Shown one piece after another: positions 9,649 through 18,925 of a stretch of DNA of 64,000 nucleotides. A program made the position numbers and the translations under genes. The stretch is from a virus. Where the stretch lies: IMG/VR virus record IMGVR_UViG_3300044640_002737, positions 1-64,000 of that record; one strand, 5' to 3'. The notes beneath the pieces are model-generated. The model did not search any database and had not been told where the DNA came from. It saw only the letters and a program-made list of their open reading frames with translations. Position 1 is the stretch's first letter. The number at the start of each line of letters is the position of its first letter.

Positions 9649-9945
9649 CTAATTATAATAAGGGTTATTTTTTATTGTATACCATTTTTTAGATGGTGTA
9701 CTCTTTTTAGTTTCCATTATATCATTATTTTCCAGCATCTCCGATATAATCTCGCCTGATTTTTCGCTCTTCCAATTTTTTCCAAATATGGAATTAAATG
9801 TTTGTTCAGAAAAATCCCCATTGGGTCTTTTATCTTTTAATAGATATAGGCTAATTTCATAGACGACATCCTCTTTAGTTGGATATTGGGGCATTGTTTT
9901 CCAAAGCCCCAATAAATATTTGAATTTTATATTATTCTTGTTCAT
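9649..9945 (-). CDS. Unknown small protein between helicase and UvsX (98 aa)
   Basis: Not recognised; possibly a small winged-helix-like protein given the pattern EEV..EISLYLL then KWKSEKSGEIISEMLENNDI and a terminal aromatic tail. Its start overlaps the uvsX stop by 14 bases and its end is 3 bases from the helicase start, so it is translated with them. Confidence 0.6.
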   Translation of the reverse strand: MNKNNIKFKYLLGLWKTMPQYPTKEDVVYEISLYLLKDKRPNGDFSEQTFNSIFGKNWKSEKSGEIISEMLENNDIMETKKSTPSKKWYTIKNNPYYN

Positions 9946-11128
9946 CAGTATCCGTATCAGTATCTGATTCTATATTCATAGAATCTAAAATATCGCTATG
10001 ATCAGCAAGATCAGGAAATTTGAATTTATCCTGAATAACTTTAGCGTCTATTTGCTCTAATACTTCTCTTGTAAATACCTTCTCGGTAAATAGTTCAGTT
10101 GAAGCTACTGTTTTACCTAAATGTTTAACACCCCATCTGGTTGCGGTAGCACTTGGTTTAAAAACGGATTCTTTTTTACCCTCCGCATTTTTAACTTCCT
10201 CGAATTTACCTCTTTCTATCCCACACACTTCCCAAGAAACGTAGTCTTGTAAGCCAACATAAGGATTCATACCATTAGAAAATGATATATGAAATTTAAC
10301 AGGTTCTGGTATAGTAAATCTGCTTTTCTTAAGAGTGGATGTAACGACTATACCGGTCTTTGTACCAGCACCATCTTTTAATTGTGCTTTAGATAGGAAA
10401 GAGACAACAGACATAGCGAATATAGGGCCGTCACCACCTGAACTTTCCTTCGTTGGAATATAAGCTCCACCCCCTGCATATACGTGGTTTGTACAGATTA
10501 GGGGTATTTTAGCTGCAGTTAGATCAAGAGTAATTACACGGAATAATTTTCTTAATTCCTTAGCCTTAGCCCCCATATCAGATGCATTATGTCCTTTCAT
10601 AGCATCTGCCAATTCCTTATCAGTACTTAACATTCCTAATGAATCTAGTACAATCAATATTTTAGGATTTTCTCCTTTAGCTTTAGCTTTCTTTACAAGA
10701 TCGAGTATATTAGATACAAACGTTTGAAATTGTGAAACTGTCTGTATTGGTTGATATCTTATATTTGTAGAATCGATACCAAATTTAATAGCACTTGATT
10801 TATCAATAGCTCCCTCGGTATCACAATATATAATATGATATCCAATTTTTTGTGCTTCTCTAACTACATTTAAACAGAAGAAGGATTTACCTGTTCCCGG
10901 ATCTCCCATAACTCCAAATGATCTTGAGTTAGGTACACCTCCAAATAACGTTCCTGATATCTGTGCATTTAATAAATAGTTACCAGTAGGTATCCATTCA
11001 TCAACCTCGCTAAATGTATTTGTTTCTAATAATGATCCAGTTTCAAAACCACTTATTTTTGAAAGTTGTTTATCCAATGAAGCAAATGAAAAACCTTCTG
11101 ATACTGATGATGTCGTTGCTTTAGCCAT
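9932..11128 (-). CDS. uvsX: UvsX/RecA-like recombinase
   Basis: Strand-exchange ATPase. Walker A is GDPGTGKSFF, followed by YHIIYCDTEGAIDKS, Walker B KILIVLDSLGMLSTD and loop residues TNHVYAGGGAY. The C-terminus is very acidic (SDTDTDTDEQE), as in T4 UvsX and RecA, where it regulates filament assembly. Length 398 aa matches T4 UvsX (391). It heads the replication operon; the 206-base region upstream holds no gene. Confidence 0.93.
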   Translation of the reverse strand: MAKATTSSVSEGFSFASLDKQLSKISGFETGSLLETNTFSEVDEWIPTGNYLLNAQISGTLFGGVPNSRSFGVMGDPGTGKSFFCLNVVREAQKIGYHIIYCDTEGAIDKSSAIKFGIDSTNIRYQPIQTVSQFQTFVSNILDLVKKAKAKGENPKILIVLDSLGMLSTDKELADAMKGHNASDMGAKAKELRKLFRVITLDLTAAKIPLICTNHVYAGGGAYIPTKESSGGDGPIFAMSVVSFLSKAQLKDGAGTKTGIVVTSTLKKSRFTIPEPVKFHISFSNGMNPYVGLQDYVSWEVCGIERGKFEEVKNAEGKKESVFKPSATATRWGVKHLGKTVASTELFTEKVFTREVLEQIDAKVIQDKFKFPDLADHSDILDSMNIESDTDTDTDEQE

Positions 11129-11335
11129 ATTATTTTATGATATTTATTTCATTATCATACAGCTAGGTTGGGGATATGTTTCTTTTTAATCTGAAATCTG
11201 GGTATTGTTATTAGTAGTTTTTGGTTTTGGGCTCTTAAGAGTCTCTTAGATAGTATTAACCCCGGGTCCCATTAGATAATTATCTTAGCAAAGTTACGCA
11301 AATTTGTTTCAATAATTATTAACTTTAACGAATTT
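11129..11335. other. Gene-free region upstream of uvsX
   Basis: About 200 bases without a credible ORF. It holds the palindrome AGATAATTATCT (near 11275-11290) and, on the minus strand, TAACTTTG preceded by TTG, a degenerate Bacteroidota-type promoter. No terminator hairpin was found. Confidence 0.4.
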
Positions 11336-11827
11336 TTAATTTGATGACCTAATTAATCTAAATCCTGTTATTGTTTTTCTTGGGTTGAATATTAATAATG
11401 TGTCAACATCATCGCTCGGATCAAATGGATCATAATCAGGATAAACTATACCGGAGTAGTTATTTTCCATTAGTATTTTTGTTCCATCCAGAGACATAAC
11501 TTCTTCCTCGTCAGGATTTCCTACTATGCTACCTATCCAGTCTTCCGTATCTATGCCATTGTCGCTAAATAGATTCGATATTACATCGGAGTAGATGTGT
11601 GGAATAGTATCTCTAACTACTCCTTCATACAGATATGATTCACCCCTGTCAAATATCATATTATTATAATATTCGTTACCGTGTTCAAGATCTAAAGAAA
11701 ACCACATTGGCGATTCCCCAAGAATGTTGATTGCTACCGGACTGTTATGATAAACATTATTTGGTATAAATCCTCCATCGTCAGTGCTTTCGAATAAGAA
11801 ATCCTCATATGAATTTATATTTAGCAT
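11336..11827 (-). CDS. Tagged protein of unknown function (163 aa)
   Basis: The start MLNINSYEDFLFES resembles the capsid-targeting N-terminus of T4 internal proteins (MKTYQEFIAEA) and recurs in about 13 proteins here. The rest is acidic and was not recognised; the segment GFIPNNVYHNSP and ends such as YEGVVRD recall ADP-ribosyltransferase-like phage proteins, but no catalytic motif is clear. Start and stop of adjacent genes share a base (TAATG at 11827). Confidence 0.6.
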   Translation of the reverse strand: MLNINSYEDFLFESTDDGGFIPNNVYHNSPVAINILGESPMWFSLDLEHGNEYYNNMIFDRGESYLYEGVVRDTIPHIYSDVISNLFSDNGIDTEDWIGSIVGNPDEEEVMSLDGTKILMENNYSGIVYPDYDPFDPSDDVDTLLIFNPRKTITGFRLIRSSN

Positions 11828-12681
11828 TACTTGAATAATTTTTTTATATCATCCTGCTTATCAGTATATGCACCTAGATCTTTTTGAAAATCTGCTAGGG
11901 CTTCGTCGCCATCTCCATATGTTTTACCGGTTACTGTCCCTATGTATTGCATAGCTTGAGTGGTGCTTGGTTTATCTGAAGCAGTATATTTACCCTCTTG
12001 ATTTGCATCCACACCTATTTTCTTTAATCTCTCTCTGTATCTTTGTACAACTTCTGGATTATTATTTGTATCGTTAGTAAATACATCTTGCTTAGGTTTA
12101 AATCCTCTCATATCAGTTCCTGATGCAGCATCAATACTTCTTTTTATGATTTGATCAAATTCAGTAGATTTAATTTTATCCTTTATTGCCTTGGTGTCTT
12201 CAACAACCTTCATTATAGATCTTGCCTTTTCAACTAGAGATTTACCTTTATCAAAAAGTGCGGATCCTGCTATTTTGGATCCTCCTTTGCCAAGAAACTC
12301 AGTTTTCCATTTATCAATAACACCACCGTTTCTGTTTATAATATCCAGTTGTGACGATATTTTAGACAGCGTGGAGGATCTCTCCTTTCCTGTCATATCA
12401 CCTTTACCCTGTTCCTTTATGATCTCTTCCAGCTTAACAAATGAATCTCTAAGAAATGATACAATCTCCCCAGCAGATGATTTTGCTGCGTCCCTATCCT
12501 TTTCGTTTGCCATTCCAATTATATTATCAACCTTATTGGCTGTTGTTATAACCATATTTCTTATGGCTTCGGCAGAATATAAATCAGCAGGAACATCAGA
12601 TCCCATTTGAGCTGATGACTTATCACCGGATATTATTTTTTTAGCAGTATTTAGAAATCCACCGAAATTTTCTATTAGCAT
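11827..12681 (-). CDS. Tagged, helical Lys-rich protein (284 aa)
   Basis: N-terminus MLIENFGGFLNTAKK is a weak version of the shared tag. The body is almost entirely helical and Lys/Asp/Ser-rich, with no recognised domain. Internal proteins packaged in T4-type heads are similarly helical and charged. Coupled to its neighbour by a one-base overlap. Function inferred only from tag and company. Confidence 0.6.
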   Translation of the reverse strand: MLIENFGGFLNTAKKIISGDKSSAQMGSDVPADLYSAEAIRNMVITTANKVDNIIGMANEKDRDAAKSSAGEIVSFLRDSFVKLEEIIKEQGKGDMTGKERSSTLSKISSQLDIINRNGGVIDKWKTEFLGKGGSKIAGSALFDKGKSLVEKARSIMKVVEDTKAIKDKIKSTEFDQIIKRSIDAASGTDMRGFKPKQDVFTNDTNNNPEVVQRYRERLKKIGVDANQEGKYTASDKPSTTQAMQYIGTVTGKTYGDGDEALADFQKDLGAYTDKQDDIKKLFK

Positions 12682-12691
12682 TTTTAATTAA

Positions 12692-13390
12692 TTATTTATT
12701 AGCCCCGTATAATATAGACTCCACAAATTTAGTTACACCAGATAGCCAATCTGTATAGTTTTCTTCTGATTTTAAATCATCAACTTTAGCCTCTTCCTTG
12801 TCTATATTAGATATCTCATTAGATGCTGCTTGAGTAAATGCAAAAACCGCTTCCTTATAATACGGTAATGCTTTTTGTATTTGTGTGTAATAAATTTCCT
12901 TGGCTTCGTCTAAATCTTTTTGAGCTGCTTTTTTAAGATCTGCTTTTTTACCATCAGCTATTTCTTTAGAAATTTTGCCTGCTTTTTGTTCATCATCTAT
13001 TTCTTTAATCCCGTCATTGTACGAGGTTACTACTTTATTATTAGCTTCGCTTTTAGGAGCTTTAGTTTCTAGATAAGATGCTATTGAATTTAATCCCTTG
13101 AGCATCTTAAGATGTGATTGTAAATCAGGTTTTAAAGAATCTGCTAATGAATATTTTCTGTCGCTAACATCTCTTAGAACGGAAGGGGTTTTTACTGATA
13201 TGTTACCTGCCATATCATCTATAGCAGCTAGTGCTTCACCAATAGCCATTTTATATGATATTGCTGATGTTTTACCAGTATCACTTTTAATGTATCCTAT
13301 ATTTTCCTTATATTTAATTCCAGATTTAGATTCACCGTCTTTCTCTAAAATTGAATTTACTTTAAATTTATGAAAATTATTTACTTGCAT
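12692..13390 (-). CDS. Tagged, helical Lys-rich protein (232 aa)
   Basis: Starts MQVNNFHKFKVNSILEKDG, a divergent tag. Helical, with many Lys and Ala, e.g. KAAQKDLDEAKEIYYTQIQK. Not recognised. It lies 4 bases from the 424-aa gene and 10 from the 284-aa gene, so the four genes form one operon. Confidence 0.6.
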   Translation of the reverse strand: MQVNNFHKFKVNSILEKDGESKSGIKYKENIGYIKSDTGKTSAISYKMAIGEALAAIDDMAGNISVKTPSVLRDVSDRKYSLADSLKPDLQSHLKMLKGLNSIASYLETKAPKSEANNKVVTSYNDGIKEIDDEQKAGKISKEIADGKKADLKKAAQKDLDEAKEIYYTQIQKALPYYKEAVFAFTQAASNEISNIDKEEAKVDDLKSEENYTDWLSGVTKFVESILYGANK

Positions 13391-13394
13391 ACAA

Positions 13395-14669
13395 TTATTT
13401 AGAAATAAGCTCCTTTATTTTATCCTTATTAGAATCAAATTTATTTATTGCTGATTGCAATTCAGGTGTTAATTTTTTACCGTCCTCAGTAGCCTTAGCT
13501 AAATCTTCACCGATTAGTCCACCGATCATCTTAGCAACTTTAACTATGGAAGTCTCAGTATTTTTTCCATAAAGTCCATCAGCTTTTATATTATCGTTAG
13601 GAAACAATGTGTTGAATTTTTCCTGGAAAGCTTTAATTTTTTCTAGATTTGGACCTTTCTTGGTTAGATTTTTCTTATCTACATTACCTGACGATATTAA
13701 TTCAGGTTTATCCTCCTCTTTTTTATCCTCCTCTTTTTTAGCTTCTTCTTCTTCCTTGCCGTCAGTTTTTACTAATTTTTCATCCTCAATTTTCTTAGAG
13801 TCAATCTCGGATATTTTACCAATTGCTGAATTTATCAATTCTATGATTCCTGATATTCCATCAGAAACTTTTTTATCTATGCCAATTTTAAGAAGCTCCG
13901 ATTTTCTAACATCATTCATATCAGAATTTAATTTATCCATTTCTGAATTGATTCTTTCTAGTTCTTCTTTTCTAGTTCTTCTTTTCATAGATTCCCATTT
14001 GGTCTCATCCGAAAGTAAGTCATACATCGTTTTTAAACTTTTAGCGGTCTCAACTGATTTTGACTTAAGATTTGCTGATACTGCATTTTTAGCCTGTTGA
14101 ACACTTTCTGCATAGAAAGGTTTTATTTTACTTATTAATGCGTTTCTCTCATCCACGAAAGTATTTTTTTCAAAGATATAATCTGAATCAGAATAATTGG
14201 CATCAAATGAATTATTATCCTTCTCAACTTTTTCTTCGTTAGGTTTAAGTTCCTTAGAAGAAGTTTCTAAACCTTTTTGCTTTTCTATAATTTTTCTATA
14301 GATTGCTTTATTAATTTCTTCCAGAGATTTTTTACCCTCTTCTGTGTCTAATAAAGTTGCATAAACTTCTTTTATTTGTTTACCAGCTTGTGTTATGTCG
14401 CCACCAATTTCTTTGTAAGTTGGGTCTATTTTAGAAACAACTTTTCTTAAAATTGAATCCATAATTTCACCTTTCTTACCTGCTTCTTTTTCCTCTGCAA
14501 CTTCAAGTAAATCGCTAATTGCATCCTTATAATCACCTATTTTAGTAACAAGTGAACCATAAGCCTGAAAGAAAAGATCGACTATTTGTTCAGCTGCGCT
14601 AGCAGATTTATTTACTTCCTCAGCTTCATTTAATTTATGATAGCTTGAAAAACTTAATACTCTATCCAT
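13395..14669 (-). CDS. Tagged protein with C-terminal peptidoglycan-binding-like domain (424 aa)
   Basis: N-terminus MDRVLSFSSYHKLNEAEEV carries the shared tag, including LNEA, which fits the T4 prohead protease rule (L/I)-x-E then A/G/S. The centre is a long charged coiled coil, with a Glu/Lys run near residues 300-320. The C-terminus (KIKAFQEKFNTLFPNDN, KADGLYGKNTETSI) resembles a PG_binding_1 fold. First gene of its operon, with a class B promoter at 14694-14704. A packaged, ejected cell-wall-contacting protein is plausible but inferred. Confidence 0.65.
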   Translation of the reverse strand: MDRVLSFSSYHKLNEAEEVNKSASAAEQIVDLFFQAYGSLVTKIGDYKDAISDLLEVAEEKEAGKKGEIMDSILRKVVSKIDPTYKEIGGDITQAGKQIKEVYATLLDTEEGKKSLEEINKAIYRKIIEKQKGLETSSKELKPNEEKVEKDNNSFDANYSDSDYIFEKNTFVDERNALISKIKPFYAESVQQAKNAVSANLKSKSVETAKSLKTMYDLLSDETKWESMKRRTRKEELERINSEMDKLNSDMNDVRKSELLKIGIDKKVSDGISGIIELINSAIGKISEIDSKKIEDEKLVKTDGKEEEEAKKEEDKKEEDKPELISSGNVDKKNLTKKGPNLEKIKAFQEKFNTLFPNDNIKADGLYGKNTETSIVKVAKMIGGLIGEDLAKATEDGKKLTPELQSAINKFDSNKDKIKELISK

Positions 14670-14693
14670 GATATATTATTTTATTTATTTTCT

Positions 14694-14704
14694 CTATATA
14701 TCAA
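14694..14704 (-). promoter_or_regulatory. Class B promoter motif
   Basis: TTGATATATAG followed by AGAAAATAAATAA on the minus strand, about 25 bases before the 424-aa tagged gene and just past the terminator of the glycan operon. Confidence 0.55.
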
Positions 14705-14707
14705 AAT

Positions 14708-14730
14708 AAAAGCCGCATATAGCGGCTTTT
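14708..14730 (-). terminator. Rho-independent terminator of glycan operon
   Basis: Stem AAAAGCCGC/GCGGCTTTT (9 bp) with loop ATATA. It follows the GDP-mannose dehydratase stop on the minus strand and separates it from the tagged-protein operon. Confidence 0.85.
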
Positions 14731-14752
14731 ATTATTATTGGTAGTTATTAGT

Positions 14753-15736
14753 TTATTTGGAATAATGTTCCAGCCAATGCTCAATCATTTCATCTAACAT
14801 CGATTCGAAATTATACTTGGGTGACCATCCAGTATCATTTCTAAGTTTTCTTGAATCTCCTTTTAGATCTTCAAGTTCTTCTGGCCTTAAAAATTTGCTA
14901 TCAGTTCCGACGTATTCTTTCCAATCAAGATCCAATTTATCAAAGACATATTCAACTAAGTCAAGAACAGAATGTGATATACCGGTTGAACAGATATAGT
15001 CACCAGATTTATCCTGTTGGAGCATCATCCACATAGCTTCCACATAATCCTTTGCGTGTCCCCAGTCTCTAGTGGCATCTAGGTTACCTAAAACGAGTTT
15101 ATTTTCCAAACCTAGCTTAATCCTTACTGCTGTCTTTACTACCTTGTTAGTGACAAAGTTTGTGCCCCTACGCGGAGATTCGTGATTGAATAGAATGCCG
15201 TTACTTATAAACATTCCGTATGAATTCCTATAATTTCTACATATATTATATGAAAATACCTTAGCGCATCCATATGGACTAACCGGGTTCATGGGTGTCG
15301 TTTCCCTTTGGTATCCATCATCATCTATGGAATTACCAAACATTTCCGATGAGGATGCCTGGTACATTTTTATTTCCTGATTATGTAATCTTATTGCTTC
15401 CAGTAGATTGAGTGTACCTATGCCTGTTGCTTGTGCTGTATAAACTGGTTGGTCGAAGGATATCCTCACGTGTGATTGCGCAGCTAAATTATATACTTCG
15501 CAGGGATCTGATATCTTTAAAGCATGCAGTAATGAAGGAACATCCAATAAATCCGCATATATCAGGTTATCTTTTATTTCTTCATACACCGAATCTAATC
15601 TTGCTGTTTGATTTTCAGATACTGAGTTTCTTTTGATTGTACCAAATACCTCATATCCTTTATCTATAAGTAATTCAGCAAGATAACTACCATCCTGTCC
15701 GTTAATTCCGGTTATTAATGCTCTTTTCTTTTCCAT
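14753..15736 (-). CDS. gmd: GDP-mannose 4,6-dehydratase
   Basis: Short-chain dehydrogenase fold that converts GDP-mannose to GDP-4-keto-6-deoxymannose, the first step to GDP-fucose. NADP site ITGINGQDGSYLAE at the N-terminus, catalytic SSSEMFG and YGCAK (YxxxK), and the family segment SPRRGTNFVTNK. Length 327 aa is typical (about 340). Last gene of the glycan operon, sharing one base with the GDP-fucose synthase stop/start junction. Confidence 0.95.
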   Translation of the reverse strand: MEKKRALITGINGQDGSYLAELLIDKGYEVFGTIKRNSVSENQTARLDSVYEEIKDNLIYADLLDVPSLLHALKISDPCEVYNLAAQSHVRISFDQPVYTAQATGIGTLNLLEAIRLHNQEIKMYQASSSEMFGNSIDDDGYQRETTPMNPVSPYGCAKVFSYNICRNYRNSYGMFISNGILFNHESPRRGTNFVTNKVVKTAVRIKLGLENKLVLGNLDATRDWGHAKDYVEAMWMMLQQDKSGDYICSTGISHSVLDLVEYVFDKLDLDWKEYVGTDSKFLRPEELEDLKGDSRKLRNDTGWSPKYNFESMLDEMIEHWLEHYSK

Positions 15737-16647
15737 TACTTTCTAATATTTTCATAATTTTCTATAAACCAATGTATTGATTTTTTTAATCCTTCCTCCA
15801 TCGGGGTAAATTTAAAATCCGGATACATCCCCTTTATCACCGAATTATCGCTGGGCTTTCTGTATTGACCCTCCGGTTTAGTCGAATCAAATTTTATATT
15901 ACCTTTAAATTCAAAAATATCTGCGATCATAAGTACGACATCCTTTATACTTATTTCATTCGACGTTGATAATATAACTGGATCATTTCCTCTGTAGTCA
16001 TTATATAGATTCATTGTTAATCTAGCCACATCTTCGGAAAATATAAACTCTCTTAGAGGATTACCGGATCCCCATACTACGAAATCCGTCCCATTTTCTT
16101 TTGCTAAATACATTTTATGTATTAGTGAGGGTAGAACATGTCCGTTTTCCAGATTATAAAAATCGTTAGGTCCGTAAATATTGGTAGGTATAACTGTAAA
16201 ATAATCAAGATCATACTGATCCTTGTATGCTTGTATCTGAACTTGCCCCATTCTTTTAGCATAAGCATAAGCATAGTTTGATTTATGTGGTGGTCCAAGA
16301 TGAATTTTTTCTGGTGATAATGGGTATTCGACATTATCAGGAAATACACATGTTGAGGAGAAAAATACAAGTTTTTTGATTTCATGTTTTCTTGCTTCCT
16401 CTATAACGTTGGTGTTCATAAGAATATTATCCCTATAGAAATTCCCAGGATATTTAGTATTACCTAAAACACCACCAACTTTAGCAGCACAGTGTATTAT
16501 TCCCTCCGGTTTATTTTTTTCCAGTATTGGTTTTATCGAATCGATATTTCTAAGATCCCCGTCTTTTGATGAAAGATGTATAAATTCATCACCCTTAAAA
16601 GCACTACCTACTAATCCGCTTCCACCGGTTATTATTATTTTTCCCAT
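15736..16647 (-). CDS. fcl: GDP-L-fucose synthase
   Basis: Epimerase/reductase that turns the dehydratase product into GDP-L-fucose. NADP motif ITGGSGLVGSAF, catalytic Ser in FFSSTCVFP and YAYAYAKR (YxxxK), and the family segment IPTNIYGPNDFYN. Length 303 aa is normal. Together with gmd it gives a complete two-step pathway from GDP-mannose. Confidence 0.95.
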   Translation of the reverse strand: MGKIIITGGSGLVGSAFKGDEFIHLSSKDGDLRNIDSIKPILEKNKPEGIIHCAAKVGGVLGNTKYPGNFYRDNILMNTNVIEEARKHEIKKLVFFSSTCVFPDNVEYPLSPEKIHLGPPHKSNYAYAYAKRMGQVQIQAYKDQYDLDYFTVIPTNIYGPNDFYNLENGHVLPSLIHKMYLAKENGTDFVVWGSGNPLREFIFSEDVARLTMNLYNDYRGNDPVILSTSNEISIKDVVLMIADIFEFKGNIKFDSTKPEGQYRKPSDNSVIKGMYPDFKFTPMEEGLKKSIHWFIENYENIRK

Positions 16648-16712
16648 TTAATATATTTATGATATTGTAGTCCAATTGTGGATTTATATTCCATTATATT
16701 TAGAAACCAATA

Positions 16713-17645
16713 TTATCTAAGTGTGGAGGGATCGTTTTGATTTATCTGGATATTCGAATTCTGTATTATTTTTGGCGGACTTACTATTTTCTCTATAGCA
16801 TTTCCTATTTCTCCCAATTCAGTTAATATAGGGTGATTCTTGCTTATCGTTGAATATTTCTTTGTGTAATCCGATTTTTTATAGTATTCCATGAGGTCTT
16901 CTCCCGACATTCCTTTAAGAGAATCGAATATATTCCAATTGTGACTGAAGCTTGGATTTGTTGTCCAACTATCATTTCCTCTATAATGTTCAAGATGGTA
17001 TACCTTTTGTCCATCCCTCCAAGAAACACTATTTGATAATATTTGGAACCTGTATAATCTTTCCTTATCTTCTGGTCCATATGATATGAAATTCTCATTC
17101 TCTCCACCAAAATCTCTGTATATCTCGGTATTAAAAAATATACAATGCCCGCATTCAGCATACCAAGTATTGATTTTATCTGAATTATTTATAAAATCTA
17201 TGGAATATCCAGATTTTTCAAATCCACTATAATCAAAAGTTTCGTATACTTGGATTTGTCCGAGACCAAGCTCGTATGGATATATTACTGAAGATTCCCC
17301 TCTCAATATGATATTCTGACATTCCAACATATTATTTGGATCTAATAGAACATCTATATCATAATTAACAACAACGGGAGTTTCTACTTTATCCAACATA
17401 ATATTAAGATATTTTGTACGATGAAATGGTGATTCGTTCGGTAGTACCCAGTGACTTATTTTCAGATTACCCAATTCGTTTATGAAGTCTAATTTACTTT
17501 CACCGTTATCAGATATCTCATATATAAAGACATTTGTTTTTATATTGGAGTTTAGAAAATTAAGAACATTCTTTGCATTTCTGTATCTATCATTATGTTC
17601 TACCTTTACTGGTATTATTAATGTTGTTTTAGTTAAATCTTTCAT
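16713..17645 (-). CDS. Glycosyltransferase, GT-A/galactosyltransferase-like (310 aa)
   Basis: Begins TTLIIPVKVEHNDRYRN with a GT2-like nucleotide-binding start, has a DxD-like motif NYDIDVLL and a later FISYGPEDKERLYR, the acceptor-side motif found in galactosyltransferase and chondroitin-synthase C-terminal domains. The donor sugar cannot be told. The C-terminal ~40 residues are Asn/Gln/Ser-rich. Part of the minus-strand glycan operon. Confidence 0.75.
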   Translation of the reverse strand: MKDLTKTTLIIPVKVEHNDRYRNAKNVLNFLNSNIKTNVFIYEISDNGESKLDFINELGNLKISHWVLPNESPFHRTKYLNIMLDKVETPVVVNYDIDVLLDPNNMLECQNIILRGESSVIYPYELGLGQIQVYETFDYSGFEKSGYSIDFINNSDKINTWYAECGHCIFFNTEIYRDFGGENENFISYGPEDKERLYRFQILSNSVSWRDGQKVYHLEHYRGNDSWTTNPSFSHNWNIFDSLKGMSGEDLMEYYKKSDYTKKYSTISKNHPILTELGEIGNAIEKIVSPPKIIQNSNIQINQNDPSTLR

Positions 17646-17677
17646 TTCTAATATTATATAATCTGCTTTACTTTACT

Positions 17678-18268
17678 TTATTTTATTTCCCAGTTTTCCC
17701 AAACGAACGGATATCTCCAGGTGAGTCTATGTGTTTTTTCTAGTTCTTTTACTATATTATCATATTGTTCCTCGTGGTTCTCTATTAGATGAAATTGTAC
17801 CTGTATGTTTTTTATTTTACCTATAGTATTGGATAATATTAAATCATTTAGTATCGAATACTCTGCTCCCTCTACATTAATTTTAATCAGATCTATTACG
17901 TCGGATCCTATTATATTAAATATACTATTTGCTTGTATTGATTCAACCTCAAATGTATTATTAGTATGGTATACCGATCCCTCGTCGCCGTCTATTCCTA
18001 TCATTATTTTCCCGTCCCTATTATATACTGCGTTTTGAAAAACTGTATACCCCTTGACTTTCAATTCTTCACAAAAACTTGGTACAACTTCAAAACAAAA
18101 TATATTAGGTGAATATTTTGTTTTTATTTGGTCCGACCAAGATCCATGTCTTGCCCCAATATCAACAACCGTGGATTTTTGATTAATTTCGGGATAATCT
18201 ATTCTTAATGTATTATCTCCGTTATCGAGATACCATTGTGTTGAGTCTGATGGTAGTATTTTAATCAT
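17678..18268 (-). CDS. FkbM-type methyltransferase (196 aa)
   Basis: SAM-binding start STVVDIGARHGSWSDQ, then an acidic loop, and the family-typical DLIKINVEGAEYSILNDL. FkbM proteins O-methylate sugars and other small molecules; here, with sugar enzymes around it, a glycan cap is likely. Three bases separate it from the next methyltransferase. Confidence 0.8.
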   Translation of the reverse strand: MIKILPSDSTQWYLDNGDNTLRIDYPEINQKSTVVDIGARHGSWSDQIKTKYSPNIFCFEVVPSFCEELKVKGYTVFQNAVYNRDGKIMIGIDGDEGSVYHTNNTFEVESIQANSIFNIIGSDVIDLIKINVEGAEYSILNDLILSNTIGKIKNIQVQFHLIENHEEQYDNIVKELEKTHRLTWRYPFVWENWEIK

Positions 18269-18270
18269 TT

Positions 18271-18924
18271 CTATATTTTATAATCATCCCAATTTTTAGA
18301 GATGTCGCTTATTTTATATTCTATTCCTGCTTTTAAAAATATCTGGTCGCAGCTGATTCTGGATGATTTTAGCATATTATACTCATCGGGATTTATATGT
18401 TTTGGGTTTATCCACCAATCTTCATAAAACATATCCGGATTTTTATAATTTGCCACATCGTTACATAATAAATAATATCCCATATTATTTAGAAGCTCAG
18501 CTTGTTTATTTTTTTCTCCCTCTATGTAGTCGTTACCTAGATGAGAATCATGCTCTATCGTGATTATTTTAAATTCATATCCGCTAAGCATAACCTTATT
18601 AAGGAGAGTATATCTGTCACCCAACAACTCCATATCTATCGAAAGATAATCTATTATATTATTTGAATTAGGATAGTGTAAATCTAGAAATTCCTTATAG
18701 TTAACAGATAAACAATCCATCTGTATGAATTTACTACTCCTTAATTTCCACTCATTAGAATAATCAAATATATCAACCGAAACTCCGTCCCAGCCATTTT
18801 TTTCTAATAGATAAGTGTTATTTATTTTATCTGGTAAATAGCATCCTAGATCTAAAAACTTCCCTGCGTTTTTTAATATATTGATTACAAATATATCCTG
18901 TCCTGCTTGTGAATATGATACCAT
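18271..18924 (-). CDS. FkbM-like methyltransferase (217 aa)
   Basis: Start SQAGQDIFVINILKNAGKFLDLGCY gives the SAM-binding site; IDYLSIDMELLGDRY is the family DxE-like segment, and FKIITIEHDSHLG follows. It resembles FkbM proteins of phage and bacterial sugar clusters rather than its neighbour, so it may act on another position. Two bases from the UDP-galactopyranose mutase gene. Confidence 0.75.
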   Translation of the reverse strand: MVSYSQAGQDIFVINILKNAGKFLDLGCYLPDKINNTYLLEKNGWDGVSVDIFDYSNEWKLRSSKFIQMDCLSVNYKEFLDLHYPNSNNIIDYLSIDMELLGDRYTLLNKVMLSGYEFKIITIEHDSHLGNDYIEGEKNKQAELLNNMGYYLLCNDVANYKNPDMFYEDWWINPKHINPDEYNMLKSSRISCDQIFLKAGIEYKISDISKNWDDYKI

Positions 18925-18925
18925 T

